Of a stretch of DNA of 64,000 bases, positions 19,642-29,288 are shown piece after piece; within the stretch, counting starts at the first letter, position 1, and each line of letters opens with the position of its first letter. Source of the stretch: Rhizobium sp. CF080 (GTDB lineage: Bacteria; Pseudomonadota; Alphaproteobacteria; Rhizobiales; Rhizobiaceae). The stretch is from positions 62,001-126,000 of the forward strand of contig NZ_AKKC02000009.1 in NCBI RefSeq assembly GCF_000282095.2, written 5' to 3'. The position numbers and the translations under genes are program-made. Under the pieces are notes generated by a model. That model saw nothing but the letters and a program-made list of their open reading frames with translations. It had not been told where the DNA came from and did no database searches.

Positions 19642-22052
19642 CAGCTGAAATAAGTCTGGCCGAGAATATCGGACAGCTTCTCCATCTCCTGTTCGAGCTT
19701 GCGGTAGGTCTCCTGGCTCATCGCTTCGGGGGTCATGACGGCAAGCCCGGAATGCAGCCGCATCGCCTCGCGGTAGAAGGGCGACATCTGGCCGTTGACG
19801 AAGGCGTTCGGCAGCTGCTCCACCTCGGTGCGGATCTCGTTCAGCTGGAAGAGGATCGAGCGCGGATTGAGCGGATCGAGCCCCAAAAGGTCGGCGACAG
19901 TCAGCCGTGCTGTTGCGACGTTGTAGCGCCGGCGATGGGTCATGACGCTGTCGCCGATCTCGAGCAGCATGTCGAGCGAGCCGTCGGGCGCGTCCGGGCC
20001 GGACATGTGGCCGAGCAGGCGGGTCATGTGCATGCCGCGTTCGAGATGGCGGCCGATCGACAGGAAACGCCAGCCGGTGAAGCGGTACATGTTTTCATGC
20101 ACCAGACCGGCAAAGCCCGCGAGCTTGCGCAGGAGGATGGTCATGGCATGCGAGGCGTCGTCGCCCGCATGCACGGTGTCGTGGAAGCGGCGGGCGGTCT
20201 TGGCGAGGTCGGTCAGCGCCAGCCAGCCATCCGGAGAGAACCGGTCGCGGATATTGCTCGCCGAATAGATGGCGCTGTCGATGTTGCGCAAGAGCGGTGC
20301 CGGCACCGCCTTCACCATCTCGATATCGATGCCCTTCAGGTAACGGGTGACGTCGGCGAGCAGCGGTGCGTTCGGATCGGCGGATTCGGCATAACGCTGG
20401 TGCCAGGCGCGCAGGATGCGCAGCGCGCCTTCGGCCCGCTCGATATAGCGCCCCAGCCAGTAGAGATTGTCGGCGGCGCGGCTCGGCAGGCTGCCGGGCA
20501 TGTTGCGGGTGAAACTCTCTTCGGGCGGCAGGAGCGTCGGCCTTGCGACCGGTTTGTCGCTGACGATCCAGACGTCGGCTGCGGCTCCGCCGGACTGCAT
20601 GGCGATCGCCGCGACGTCGTCGCCGGCGCCGATGCGGGCAAAGCCGCCCGGCATGATCTGCCAGCCGTGTTCCGTGCGGGCCGCAAACACGCGCAGCGAC
20701 ATCGGCCGCGGGGTGAGCTTGCCGTTGACATAGGCGGGCGTCGTCGAGAGCGTCACCACTTCCTGGCCGACCAGCTTGGCGCCTTCTGTCGCCAGCCAAT
20801 CGCCGATGGTGTCTCTGGCGGTGGTGCGCAGCGATGAGCCGAGCACCGACTGGCCGTTGTCGTCGAAGAAGGGCAGCCGCGAATAGGCAGGTCCGATGAC
20901 CATGCGCTCGATGTTCTTCGCGACGTGCTCGCGTTCCTTTTTCTGCCCGCACCACCAGGTGGCGATCGAGGGCATGATCAGGTCCTCGCCGATCAGCCGC
21001 CGACAGACGGTCGGGGCAAAGGCGAGCAGAGCGCGGGTCTCGAGGATGCCGGAGCCGAGCGCATTGACGAAGGTGAGCGCGCCGGCACGCAGCGCCTGGA
21101 CCATGCCGGGCGTGCCGATATGGGAGTGCTGGTTGAGTTCGAGCGGATCCGCGTAAGCCGCATCGAGGCGGCGCCAGAGCACGCCGACCGGCTTGAGGCC
21201 GGCGACGGTGCGGACCATGACCCGGTCGTTGACGACGGTCAGGTCCTCGCCTTCCAAAAGCATGAAGCCGAGGTAGCGGGCGATATAGGCGTGTTCGAAA
21301 TAGGTCTCGTTGGCGGGGCCGGGCGACAGCACGGCGATGCGGTCGTCCGGATACTGCTTGTGCGACTGCAGCGCATCGCGGAAGGCACCGAAGAAGGAGG
21401 CCAGCCGGTGGACGTGGCTTTCGGCATAGATGTCGGAAAAGGCGCGGGTGGTGGCGACGCGGTTTTCCAGCGCGAAACCGGCGCCCGACGGGGCTTGTGT
21501 GCGGTCGGCGAGCACCCACCAGTTGCCATCCGGGCCGCGGCCGATTTCGAAGGAACAGAAATGCAGGTAATGACCGCCGACCGGCTTGACGCCGACCAGG
21601 GGCCGCAGGAACTCGGAATTTCCGGCAATCAGCGCAGGCGGCAGGAAACCTTCCTGCACCAGCTTGTTGTCGCCGTAGATATCGGCGATCAGCGCTTCGA
21701 GAAGATCGGCGCGCTGTATGAGGCCCTTGCAGACCGTTTCCCATTCGCGGCCGTCGATCAGCACCGGCACGTGGCTGATCGGCCAGTTGCGCTCGCCGCT
21801 GCCCTGAGCGCCGTAGGTGCGGTAGAAGACGCCGGCGTCGCGCAGGTAGCGGTCGGCGCGGGCGAAACGCTCGCGCAGATCGTGCTCGGACATGCGGCCG
21901 AGATGGGAAATCAGGTTGCGCCAGACCGGGCGGATCTGGCCTTTCGCGTCGAGCATCTCGTCGGCAACGCCCGACAGCGCGGCATAACCAAGCAAGGGAT
22001 CGCGAGCGACCCCCTCCTTTGCCTTGCGTTCGGATGCCGGTGCCTTGGACAT
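19641..22052 (-). CDS. Circularly permuted ATP-grasp and alpha-E domain fusion protein
   Basis: The 803-residue protein combines two families. The first ~480 residues are a circularly permuted ATP-grasp domain (COG2308), recognisable from VFYRTYGAQGSGERNWPISH, VLSPGPANETYFEHAYIARY and LNQHSHIGTPGMVQALRAG. The rest is the alpha-helical alpha-E domain (COG2307; DNLYWLGRYIERAEGALRIL). In many bacteria these are separate genes. ATP-grasp proteins ligate amines to carboxylates with ATP, so peptide bond formation is the likely activity. I chose ATG 22052, just after the upstream gene's stop; an AAGGAG lies 13 bases before it. Confidence 0.9.
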   Translation of the reverse strand: MSKAPASERKAKEGVARDPLLGYAALSGVADEMLDAKGQIRPVWRNLISHLGRMSEHDLRERFARADRYLRDAGVFYRTYGAQGSGERNWPISHVPVLIDGREWETVCKGLIQRADLLEALIADIYGDNKLVQEGFLPPALIAGNSEFLRPLVGVKPVGGHYLHFCSFEIGRGPDGNWWVLADRTQAPSGAGFALENRVATTRAFSDIYAESHVHRLASFFGAFRDALQSHKQYPDDRIAVLSPGPANETYFEHAYIARYLGFMLLEGEDLTVVNDRVMVRTVAGLKPVGVLWRRLDAAYADPLELNQHSHIGTPGMVQALRAGALTFVNALGSGILETRALLAFAPTVCRRLIGEDLIMPSIATWWCGQKKEREHVAKNIERMVIGPAYSRLPFFDDNGQSVLGSSLRTTARDTIGDWLATEGAKLVGQEVVTLSTTPAYVNGKLTPRPMSLRVFAARTEHGWQIMPGGFARIGAGDDVAAIAMQSGGAAADVWIVSDKPVARPTLLPPEESFTRNMPGSLPSRAADNLYWLGRYIERAEGALRILRAWHQRYAESADPNAPLLADVTRYLKGIDIEMVKAVPAPLLRNIDSAIYSASNIRDRFSPDGWLALTDLAKTARRFHDTVHAGDDASHAMTILLRKLAGFAGLVHENMYRFTGWRFLSIGRHLERGMHMTRLLGHMSGPDAPDGSLDMLLEIGDSVMTHRRRYNVATARLTVADLLGLDPLNPRSILFQLNEIRTEVEQLPNAFVNGQMSPFYREAMRLHSGLAVMTPEAMSQETYRKLEQEMEKLSDILGQTYFS

Positions 22053-22060
22053 CGGGCGTT

Positions 22061-25000
22061 TCAGACTCCTTGCGGCCGGCGCAGATCGAGCGTCAGCGGG
22101 AATTCGGGCGAGGGCGATTCGGCCAGAAGCGTATAACCTCCAGCGGTATGGCCCCATGGTTCGAACCGGGCGAGCCGGCGTGCTTCCGCCTCGTTGCCGT
22201 TGACCGGGAAGGTGTCATAACTACGCCCGCCTGGATGGGCAACGTGATAGATGCAGCCGCCGATCGAACGGCCAGACCATGTATCATATATGTCGAAGGT
22301 GAGCGGCGTATTAACCGGCAGGACCGGATGCAGGCCGGCCGACGGCTGCCAGGCCTTGAAGCGGACGCCGGCAACCGAGACGCCGGACGTGCCGGTGGCC
22401 TTGAGCGGCACGGCGCGGCCGTTGCAGGCGACGGTGTAGCGGGCCGGGTTGGTGGTTTCGAGCCGGACCTGGAGGCGCTCGACCGACGAATCGACATACC
22501 GCACGGTGCCGCCGATGGCCCCTTGTTCGCCCATCACGTGCCAGGGTTCGAGCGCCTGGCGGAGCTCCAGCTTGGAGCCTTCGTATTCGACCTCGCCGAA
22601 GAAGGGGAAGCGGAATTCGAGCTGCGCCTCGAACCATTCGGGGCGAAGGTCGAAGCCGTTTTCGCGCAGGTCCTGGAGGACGTCCATGAAGTCGGCCCAG
22701 ACATATTGCGGCAGCATGAAGCGGTCGGCGAGCGCTGTGCCCCAGCGGACGAACCGGCCCTGCAGCGGGTTCTTCCAGAAGCGCGCGATCAGCGCCCGGA
22801 CGAGAAGCTGCTGGGCAAGCGACATGCGGGCGTTCGGCGGCATTTCGAAGCCGCGGAATTCGACGAGGCCGAGGCGGCCGGTCGGGCCGTCCGGCGAGAA
22901 CAGCTTGTCGATGCAGATTTCCGACCGATGCGTATTGCCGGTGACGTCGGTCAAGAGGTTGCGGAACAGGCGGTCGACCAGCCACGGCAGCGGGGCCAAG
23001 CCCTGGCCGGGCGCCGGCACCTGGGCAAGGGCGATTTCCAGCTCGTACATCGAGTCGTGGCGGGCCTCGTCGATGCGCGGCGCCTGGGAGGTCGGGCCGA
23101 TGAACAGGCCGGAGAACAGGTAGGAGAGCGAGGGGTGGCGCTGCCAGTGGAGCACCAGGCTCTTCAACAGGTCGGGGCGGCGCAGGAACGGGCTGTCGTT
23201 GGGATTGGCGCCGCCGACCACGACATGGTTGCCGCCGCCGGTGCCGGTGTGGCGGCCGTCGATCATGAACTTGTCGGCGCCGAGACGGCTCTGGCGGGCC
23301 TCCTCGTAGATCGCGGTGGTGATCGACACGGTTTCCTTCCAGCTTGCGGCCGGATGGATGTTGACCTCGATGACGCCCGGATCGGGCGCGACGCGGATGA
23401 CGTTGATGCGCTCGTCGTGGGGTGGCGCGTAGCCCTCGATATGCACGGCGAGGCCGAGTGCGGTCGCGGCGTTTTCGGCAGCTGCGATCAGTTCGAGATA
23501 GTCCTCGATCTTTTCCACCGGCGGCATGAAGACGCAGAGCCGGCCGTCGCGGGCTTCGACCGAGATCGCCGTGCGCACCGCGCCGCCGATCTCGCCGAGG
23601 GTTTGTTCGACGCGGCCGGGATTGGCCGCGTCCCCTGCCTTGAAGGAGGATTCCGGCATGGCGCGGCCGGCCGGTATGATCGCCTCGGGCAGCGGCTGGC
23701 GGGGGATCGAGGGGTCGGCCTCGTGGATATAGGGGAATTGCGACGGTGGAACGTAAGGCAGCGTGCCGAGCGGCAGGCGGTAACCGACCGGGCTGTCGCC
23801 GGGCACCAGGAAGATGCGGCCGCGGCGGGTGCGCCATTTCTCGCTGATCCAGCGCTTGCCCGTCGCCTGGGCGTTCCAGGCCTGGACAGGCAGAACGTAA
23901 CCGCTCGGGCTGGTCAGGCCGCGTTCGAAGACGCGGGCGATGCGGTTACGCTCTTCGGGGTCCTTGAGCTTGGAGTTCGACGGGTCGACATTGTCCGGCA
24001 GCGAGCCTTCCTTGATGATCCATTCGGCCGGATCCTCATAGGCCGGCACGACCATGTCGGGGGTGATGCCGAGTTCGGCGGCGATGCCGGTCAGGAGCTT
24101 GGCGGAATCCTGCTCGCCGACGCCATAGTCGCGGCCTTCCTCGGCGACGAGATCCGGGTTGCTCCAGATCGGCCGTCCGTCCTTGCGCCAATAGAGCGAG
24201 AAGGTCCAGCGCGGCAGGCTTTCGCCCGGATACCACTTGCCCTGGCCGTAATGCAGGAAGCCACCGGGTGCGAAACGCTCGCGCAGCTTGCGGATCAGGA
24301 TATCGGCCTTTTCGCGCTTGGTGGGACCGACGGCATCGGTGTTCCATTCGCCGGATTCGAAATCGTCGATCGAAACGAAGGTCGGTTCGCCGCCCATGGT
24401 CAGGCGCACGTCCTGCGCCTTCAGCACGCGGTCGACCTGTTCGCCGAGGTGGTTCAGCGCATCCCAGGATTCGTCGGAGAAGGGCTTGGTGATGCGCGGG
24501 TGCTCGGCGACGCGGTTGACCTTCATGTCGAAGGCGAAGGAGGTTTGCGCCTCGCCGAAATAACCGCCTGATATCGGCGCGGCGTTGCGGAAATGCGGCG
24601 TTGCGGCAAGCGGGATATGACTTTCGCCGGTCAGCAGCCCGGAGGTCGGGTCGAGGCCGACCCAGCCGGCGCCGGGAAGATAGACTTCGCACCAGGCATG
24701 CAGGTCGGTGAAATCGACTTCGGTGCCCGAGGGGCCGTCAAGCGCCTTCAAGTCCGGCGTGAGCTGGATCAGGTAACCGGAGACGAAGCGGGCGGCGAGG
24801 CCGAGATGGCGGAGAATCTGGACCAGCAGCCAGCTGGTGTCGCGGCAGGAGCCCAGGGCCGAGGTCAGCGTCTGTTCCGGCGTCTGCACGCCGGGCTCCA
24901 TGCGGATGACATACCCGATCGCCTGCTGCAGGCGGGCGTTGATGCCGACCACCATGTCGACCGTCGGCTGGCCGGGGGACATGTCGAAGGTCTTCAGGTA

Positions 25001-25387
25001 GTCGACCAACGCCGGTTCGGGCGGCTCCGGCACCATGTAGATCGACAGGTCCTCGACCAGTTCCGGCGGATAGCTGAACGGCCATTTCATCGCATCCTCT
25101 TCGACGAAGAAGTCGAAAGGATTGTAGACCGTCATGTCGGCGACAAGATCGACCTCGATCTTGAACTCGGTGACCGGGTCCGGGAAGACGAATCGGGCGA
25201 GGTAGTTGCCGTAGGGATCCTGCTGCAGGTTCACGAAGTGGTTGGACGGCGTCACCTTCAGCGAATGGCTGAGCACCTTGGTGCGCGAATGGGCGGCCGG
25301 TTTGAGGCGGATGATCTGCGGTCCGAGACGGACGGGCTTGTCGTACATGTAATGGGTAAGGTGGTAGATACTCGCCTTGATCGACAT
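22061..25387 (-). CDS. DUF2126 protein with N-terminal transglutaminase domain
   Basis: A 1108-residue cytoplasmic protein. Residues ~1-290 are a transglutaminase-like module with triad motifs LGSCRDTSWLLVQ (Cys), DLHAWCEVYL (His) and GLDPTSG (Asp). The remaining ~800 residues are DUF2126 (COG4196), recognisable from DVRLTMGGEPTFVS and DGRHTGTGGGNHVVVGGA, a region proposed to be a glutamine-synthetase-like or COOH-NH2 ligase fold. The start is ATG 25387 with AAAGGGGCAG just upstream. It heads the operon with the ATP-grasp/alpha-E and second transglutaminase genes. Confidence 0.92.
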   Translation of the reverse strand: MSIKASIYHLTHYMYDKPVRLGPQIIRLKPAAHSRTKVLSHSLKVTPSNHFVNLQQDPYGNYLARFVFPDPVTEFKIEVDLVADMTVYNPFDFFVEEDAMKWPFSYPPELVEDLSIYMVPEPPEPALVDYLKTFDMSPGQPTVDMVVGINARLQQAIGYVIRMEPGVQTPEQTLTSALGSCRDTSWLLVQILRHLGLAARFVSGYLIQLTPDLKALDGPSGTEVDFTDLHAWCEVYLPGAGWVGLDPTSGLLTGESHIPLAATPHFRNAAPISGGYFGEAQTSFAFDMKVNRVAEHPRITKPFSDESWDALNHLGEQVDRVLKAQDVRLTMGGEPTFVSIDDFESGEWNTDAVGPTKREKADILIRKLRERFAPGGFLHYGQGKWYPGESLPRWTFSLYWRKDGRPIWSNPDLVAEEGRDYGVGEQDSAKLLTGIAAELGITPDMVVPAYEDPAEWIIKEGSLPDNVDPSNSKLKDPEERNRIARVFERGLTSPSGYVLPVQAWNAQATGKRWISEKWRTRRGRIFLVPGDSPVGYRLPLGTLPYVPPSQFPYIHEADPSIPRQPLPEAIIPAGRAMPESSFKAGDAANPGRVEQTLGEIGGAVRTAISVEARDGRLCVFMPPVEKIEDYLELIAAAENAATALGLAVHIEGYAPPHDERINVIRVAPDPGVIEVNIHPAASWKETVSITTAIYEEARQSRLGADKFMIDGRHTGTGGGNHVVVGGANPNDSPFLRRPDLLKSLVLHWQRHPSLSYLFSGLFIGPTSQAPRIDEARHDSMYELEIALAQVPAPGQGLAPLPWLVDRLFRNLLTDVTGNTHRSEICIDKLFSPDGPTGRLGLVEFRGFEMPPNARMSLAQQLLVRALIARFWKNPLQGRFVRWGTALADRFMLPQYVWADFMDVLQDLRENGFDLRPEWFEAQLEFRFPFFGEVEYEGSKLELRQALEPWHVMGEQGAIGGTVRYVDSSVERLQVRLETTNPARYTVACNGRAVPLKATGTSGVSVAGVRFKAWQPSAGLHPVLPVNTPLTFDIYDTWSGRSIGGCIYHVAHPGGRSYDTFPVNGNEAEARRLARFEPWGHTAGGYTLLAESPSPEFPLTLDLRRPQGV

Positions 25388-25549
25388 ACTGCCCCTTTGG
25401 CTGCGCCTCTGGCTGCCCTTGCCGGCCTTTACGCTGGCCGATCGATGATCGTTGCAAGGATTTTGTGCAATGCACGAGAATAATGCAAGGCGTATTGCAA
25501 GCTTATCCCGCTGCGGCAATACCGGTGAAATACGTAGGGTTTGCAGCCT

Positions 25550-26713
25550 TCAGTCCAGCGTGCGGCGAAAACGGCGGACCGCGATCAGCATGGCGACGGC
25601 CATCAGGCCGACGAGCGCCAGCGTGTCATAGGCCAATGTCTCGATGCTGGCGCCCTTCAGCATCACCGCACGGACGATGCGGATATAGTGGGTGAGCGGC
25701 AGCGCCTCGCCGATCCATTGCGCCCAATTCGGCATGCCGGCGAAGGGGAACATGAAGCCGGAGAGAAGGATGTTCGGCAGGAAGAACATCATCGCCATCT
25801 GCACGGCCTGAAGCTGGTTCGCCGCAATCGTCGAGAACGTGTAGCCGATCGACAGGTTGGTGATGACGAAGAGGGAGGTCGCGGCTGCCAGCGACAGGGG
25901 GTCCCCAAGGATCGGCACGCGGAAAACCAGGATGCCGACGCCGATGATGACGAGCGCCTGGACGAGGCCGATCAGTACATAGGGCGCGATCTTGCCGAGC
26001 ATGATCTCCAGTGGCTTTATCGGCATGGAGAGCAGGTTCTCCATCGTGCCGCGTTCGACCTCGCGGGTGACGGAGAGGGCGGTGAAGATCAGCAGCGTCA
26101 TCGTCAGGATCGTGCCGAGCAGGCCTGGGACGATGTTGAGCGTCGAGGAGCCGGCCGGATTGTAGCGGCGGTGCTGGACGATCTGGAAAGCAGGTTTCAC
26201 CGGCTCGGCGAAGGCAACCTGGCGGTCGTTTTCGAGGGCGGTCGAGAGGATGCCGGGGAGCGCGCCGAGCGCGGAGCTGGCAGCAACCGGGTCTGTGGCG
26301 TCGGCGGCGACCAGCAGCGAAGGAGAATCGCCCCGGCGCAGCGAGCGTTCGAACCCTTCGGGGATTTCGACGACGAACAGGGCTTCGCCGGACTGCAGGA
26401 GGGCGTCCATGTCCTCGGCGCGGGTGATAACGGTCTTCACTTCGAAGAAATCGGTGTTCTTCAGGGCGGCGAGGATGGAGCGGCCGACATCGCTGTTTTC
26501 GCGCATCAGCACCGCCGTCGGCAGGTTGTGCGGGGTGGTGTTGATGGCAAAACCGAACAGGAAGAGCTGCATGATCGGCAGCATGACCATGGTCGCGAGC
26601 GTGATGCGGTCGCGGGTCATCTGGATGAATTCCTTGACCGTCATCGCCCAGAAGCGGCCGAAGGAGCCACCCCCGGAAGCGCCATTGCCGTTCGTGCCTC
26701 GGGCGGTCGTCAT
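25550..26713 (-). CDS. ABC-2 type exporter permease
   Basis: The 387-residue protein has one N-terminal membrane segment (TLATMVMLPIMQLFLFGFAI), a ~150-residue periplasmic domain and five C-terminal segments, the layout of ABC-2 permeases of the YbhR/YbhS/YhhJ type. The signature EVERGTMENLLSMPIKPLEIMLGK is visible in parts. It starts at ATG 26713, overlapping the ATPase stop by 4 bases. It is the only permease in the operon, so it probably forms a homodimer. Likely cargo is a drug or other amphipathic compound (inference). Confidence 0.92.
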   Translation of the reverse strand: MTTARGTNGNGASGGGSFGRFWAMTVKEFIQMTRDRITLATMVMLPIMQLFLFGFAINTTPHNLPTAVLMRENSDVGRSILAALKNTDFFEVKTVITRAEDMDALLQSGEALFVVEIPEGFERSLRRGDSPSLLVAADATDPVAASSALGALPGILSTALENDRQVAFAEPVKPAFQIVQHRRYNPAGSSTLNIVPGLLGTILTMTLLIFTALSVTREVERGTMENLLSMPIKPLEIMLGKIAPYVLIGLVQALVIIGVGILVFRVPILGDPLSLAAATSLFVITNLSIGYTFSTIAANQLQAVQMAMMFFLPNILLSGFMFPFAGMPNWAQWIGEALPLTHYIRIVRAVMLKGASIETLAYDTLALVGLMAVAMLIAVRRFRRTLD

Positions 26714-27675
26714 TGGAAATTGTCCTCCGAGCGGCGCATCAGGTCGATGAAGGCATCCTCCAGCGTCGGTTCGCCCCTTTCCCATTTGAGGCCTGGCCTG
26801 TCGCGATAGGGGGCGATCGCCTGTTCCAGCGTTGCGGCATCCCGGCCTGCGACATGCAGGCTGGCGCCGAAGGGGGCGATCATGTCGATGCCGGGCCGGT
26901 TCTTGAGTTCTGCCTGGAGATGGTGGACGTCCGGGCCGGAGGCGGTGCCGGAGACCGTGAAAGTAACGAGGCCGGTACCGGCGATCACCTCGTCCACGGT
27001 GCCTTCGGCGAGCAGCTTTCCGTAGGCGATATAGGCGATCTCGTGGCAGCGCTCGGCCTCGTCCATGTAGTGGGTGGAGACCAGCACCGAGAGACCGTCG
27101 GCGGCGAGCGCATGGATCTCGTTCCAGAAATCGCGGCGGGCCTTCGGGTCGACGCCGGCGGTCGGTTCGTCGAGGAGCAGAAGCGCGGGTTCTGGCAGGA
27201 TACAGGCGCCGAGCGCCAGGCGCTGTTTCCAGCCCCCGGACAGCTCGCCGGCCAATTGTTTCTCGCGGCCCTTGAGGCCGAGGCGTTCTATTGCCGCGCC
27301 TGCCTTGCCGCGCGGATCGGGCAGGCCGTAGACGCGGGCGACGAATTCGAGGTTCTCGCGGATCGAGAGGTCCTGGTAGAGCGAGAATTTCTGGGTCATG
27401 TAGCCGACCCGGCGGCGGATGCGGTCGCTCTCGGTCAGAATGTCGAAGCCGAGGCAGGTGCCGTCGCCGCTGTCGGGCGTCAGGAGGCCGCAGAGCATGC
27501 GGATGGTGGTCGTCTTGCCGGAACCGTTGGGGCCGAGAAAGCCGTGGATGCGGCCTTTCTTCACCGACATGGAGAGGTCGTCGACCACCTTGCGGCCGCC
27601 AAAGCTCTTGGTCAGGTGATGGACATCGATCACCGTTTCGGGGGCGTCGACTTCGTAGGTTTCGGCGGCGGTCAT
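26710..27675 (-). CDS. ABC exporter ATP-binding protein
   Basis: A 321-residue ATPase with intact motifs: Walker A GPNGSGKTTT, signature LSGGWKQRLALG, Walker B LLLLDEPTAGVD and switch histidine STHYMDEAE. The C-terminal ~80 residues form an extension typical of exporters of the CcmA/YbhF class. It has one nucleotide-binding domain, unlike the double-domain YbhF. Start and stop each overlap the neighbouring genes by ATGA, so it is coupled to the HlyD protein and the permease. Confidence 0.95.
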   Translation of the reverse strand: MTAAETYEVDAPETVIDVHHLTKSFGGRKVVDDLSMSVKKGRIHGFLGPNGSGKTTTIRMLCGLLTPDSGDGTCLGFDILTESDRIRRRVGYMTQKFSLYQDLSIRENLEFVARVYGLPDPRGKAGAAIERLGLKGREKQLAGELSGGWKQRLALGACILPEPALLLLDEPTAGVDPKARRDFWNEIHALAADGLSVLVSTHYMDEAERCHEIAYIAYGKLLAEGTVDEVIAGTGLVTFTVSGTASGPDVHHLQAELKNRPGIDMIAPFGASLHVAGRDAATLEQAIAPYRDRPGLKWERGEPTLEDAFIDLMRRSEDNFQ

Positions 27676-28637
27676 GGGCGTGGTCCGGTCAGGACATCGA
27701 CCGGCTGGCCGGGGCGGAGCGCCTTCGGATCGGACGGGATCGCCTCGACGCGGTAGACGAGTTTTGCGCGCTCCTCGAGGCTGTAGATTTCCGGCGGGGT
27801 GTATTCGGCGGTTTTGGATATGAAGCTGACTTTGGCGTCGGTCGGCCGGCAGGCGTCGCAGGTGACGCGGATCGGCTGGCCGAGTGAGAACCGGGCAATT
27901 TCGGTTTCGGGCACGAAAAAGCGGACGCGGACGTTTTCGGGCGGCAGGAGGGCGACGATCGGCCGGCCGGCGGGGATGACTTCGCCGCGGCGGTAATAGA
28001 GGGTCTCGACGCTGCCGGCGGCCGGTGCCGAAACCGAACGGCGGGCAAGCGCTGCTTCGGCCGAGGCAAGCTCGGCCTTGGCCGCCGCAACGGCTTCGCG
28101 TGCCTGGCGCAGGGTCTCGTCGCGGGCGGGGAGGGCGGCGAGGATGATCTGGCTGCGGACGTTGTCGAGGGCGGCGCGGTTGGCGGCTTCGGTTGCTGTC
28201 GCCGTGTCGAGATTGGCGCGGGTGGACGTGCCGCGTTCGACCAGGACGCGGGTGCGGTCGAGGTCCTGTTCGGCAAGCTCCAGCCGGGCCGAGGCCTCCC
28301 GTTCGGAGGCGCGCAGCACGTCGATCTCTTCCGGCCGCTTCTGGGCGGCCTCGGAAAGGTCCAGCGCGGCCTGGGATTGGGCAAGCGCAGCGCGGGCAGC
28401 CGAGACCGCCGCTTCTTCGCTGGAAGAGTCGAGTTTGAAGAGTGGTGTTCCCGCCTCGATGGTCTGACTTTCGGCGACATCGAGTTTCGTCAGGCGGCCG
28501 GCGGTTTCGGCGCCGATGAACAGCGTATCGGCCTCGATCCAACCCTGATAGGGGCGCGGCGGCCTGTCAGCGAGCAGAAAGGGCAAGGCGGCGAGGGCAG
28601 CGCCTGCGAGGATGATGATGGCGAGGATACGCTTCAT
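27672..28637 (-). CDS. HlyD-family membrane fusion (periplasmic adaptor) protein
   Basis: A 321-residue protein with an N-terminal membrane anchor (ILAIIILAGAALAALPFLLA), a split lipoyl domain (GRLTKLDVAESQTIEAGTPL and SVSAPAAGSVETLYYRRGE), and between them a long alanine- and glutamate-rich coiled-coil hairpin. It resembles YbhG/YhiI adaptors, which link an ABC-2 exporter to an outer-membrane channel. The ATG at 28637 overlaps the tetR stop. No outer-membrane channel gene lies in the operon. Confidence 0.94.
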   Translation of the reverse strand: MKRILAIIILAGAALAALPFLLADRPPRPYQGWIEADTLFIGAETAGRLTKLDVAESQTIEAGTPLFKLDSSSEEAAVSAARAALAQSQAALDLSEAAQKRPEEIDVLRASEREASARLELAEQDLDRTRVLVERGTSTRANLDTATATEAANRAALDNVRSQIILAALPARDETLRQAREAVAAAKAELASAEAALARRSVSAPAAGSVETLYYRRGEVIPAGRPIVALLPPENVRVRFFVPETEIARFSLGQPIRVTCDACRPTDAKVSFISKTAEYTPPEIYSLEERAKLVYRVEAIPSDPKALRPGQPVDVLTGPRP

Positions 28638-29254
28638 CTCGCGGCACCCTCCGGCACGAACAGGGTATCGAGGAAGGTGTCGAACAGCTTTTGCGCGTCG
28701 AGATGTTCGTAGGCTTCGAAAAGCGTCGTCCAGATGATCGACAGCAGCGCCGGGGACATGACGATCTGCGGCATGTCGGCGAGCGCCGGATTGCGCAGCT
28801 CGCCGCGCTCGGCCGCCCGCTTCAGAAGGATGCGCAGCAAGCCGAGGCCCTTGGAGATGATCTCGCGATGGTAAAATTCGGTGACGTCCGGAAACATCGG
28901 GCCCTCGGCGAGGATCAGCCGCAGCAGGTGGCGGCGCTCGGTCTCCAGCACCTCGCGCTTGAAGAGCGTGTAGAACATCGACACCGCGAAACGCGGCGGA
29001 ATGGCCTCGTTGGCCGCCAGCCCGTCGATCTGGCCGAGGATCGGCGAGGCGATGCCGGAGACGAGTTCGGTGAACAGCGCCTCCTTGTCCGGGAAATGCA
29101 GGTAGACCGTGCCCTTGGCGATGCCGGCGCGGGCCGCGACATCCTCCATGCGGGTTGCGGCGAAACCGCGCTCCGAGAAACAGGCGAAGGCCGCGGCCAG
29201 GATCTCGGCCCGGCGCTGCTGCGGATCGCGTTTCTCTCTTTTCCTCCCGGCCAC
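28634..29254 (-). CDS. TetR-family transcriptional repressor of the exporter operon
   Basis: A 206-residue regulator with an N-terminal helix-turn-helix (MEDVAARAGIAKGTVYLHFP, about residues 36-55) and a C-terminal TetR ligand domain. I chose GTG 29254: GGAG lies 7 bases upstream and the protein then starts just before the helix-turn-helix. Longer in-frame extensions run through the operator. It is the first gene of the operon tetR-hlyD-ATPase-permease, and a matching palindrome lies 16 bases upstream, so it probably represses its own operon until a ligand binds. Confidence 0.93.
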   Translation of the reverse strand: MAGRKREKRDPQQRRAEILAAAFACFSERGFAATRMEDVAARAGIAKGTVYLHFPDKEALFTELVSGIASPILGQIDGLAANEAIPPRFAVSMFYTLFKREVLETERRHLLRLILAEGPMFPDVTEFYHREIISKGLGLLRILLKRAAERGELRNPALADMPQIVMSPALLSIIWTTLFEAYEHLDAQKLFDTFLDTLFVPEGAAR

Positions 29255-29270
29255 CGTGCATCTCCATTTA

Positions 29271-29288
29271 TGACTGACTGGTCGGTCA
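29271..29288. promoter_or_regulatory. TetR-type operator of the exporter operon
   Basis: TGACTGAC-TG-GTCGGTCA is an inverted repeat of two 8-base arms with a single mismatch, directly upstream of the tetR start. Palindromes with TGAC/GTCA outer arms are common operators of this TetR subgroup. Its position would block transcription of the whole tetR-hlyD-ABC operon. Confidence 0.8.

Noticed and set aside
22019..24571. 850-codon plus-strand frame opposite the DUF2126 gene
   Set aside because: No family resemblance, no ribosome site, and the minus-strand protein carries all catalytic motifs.
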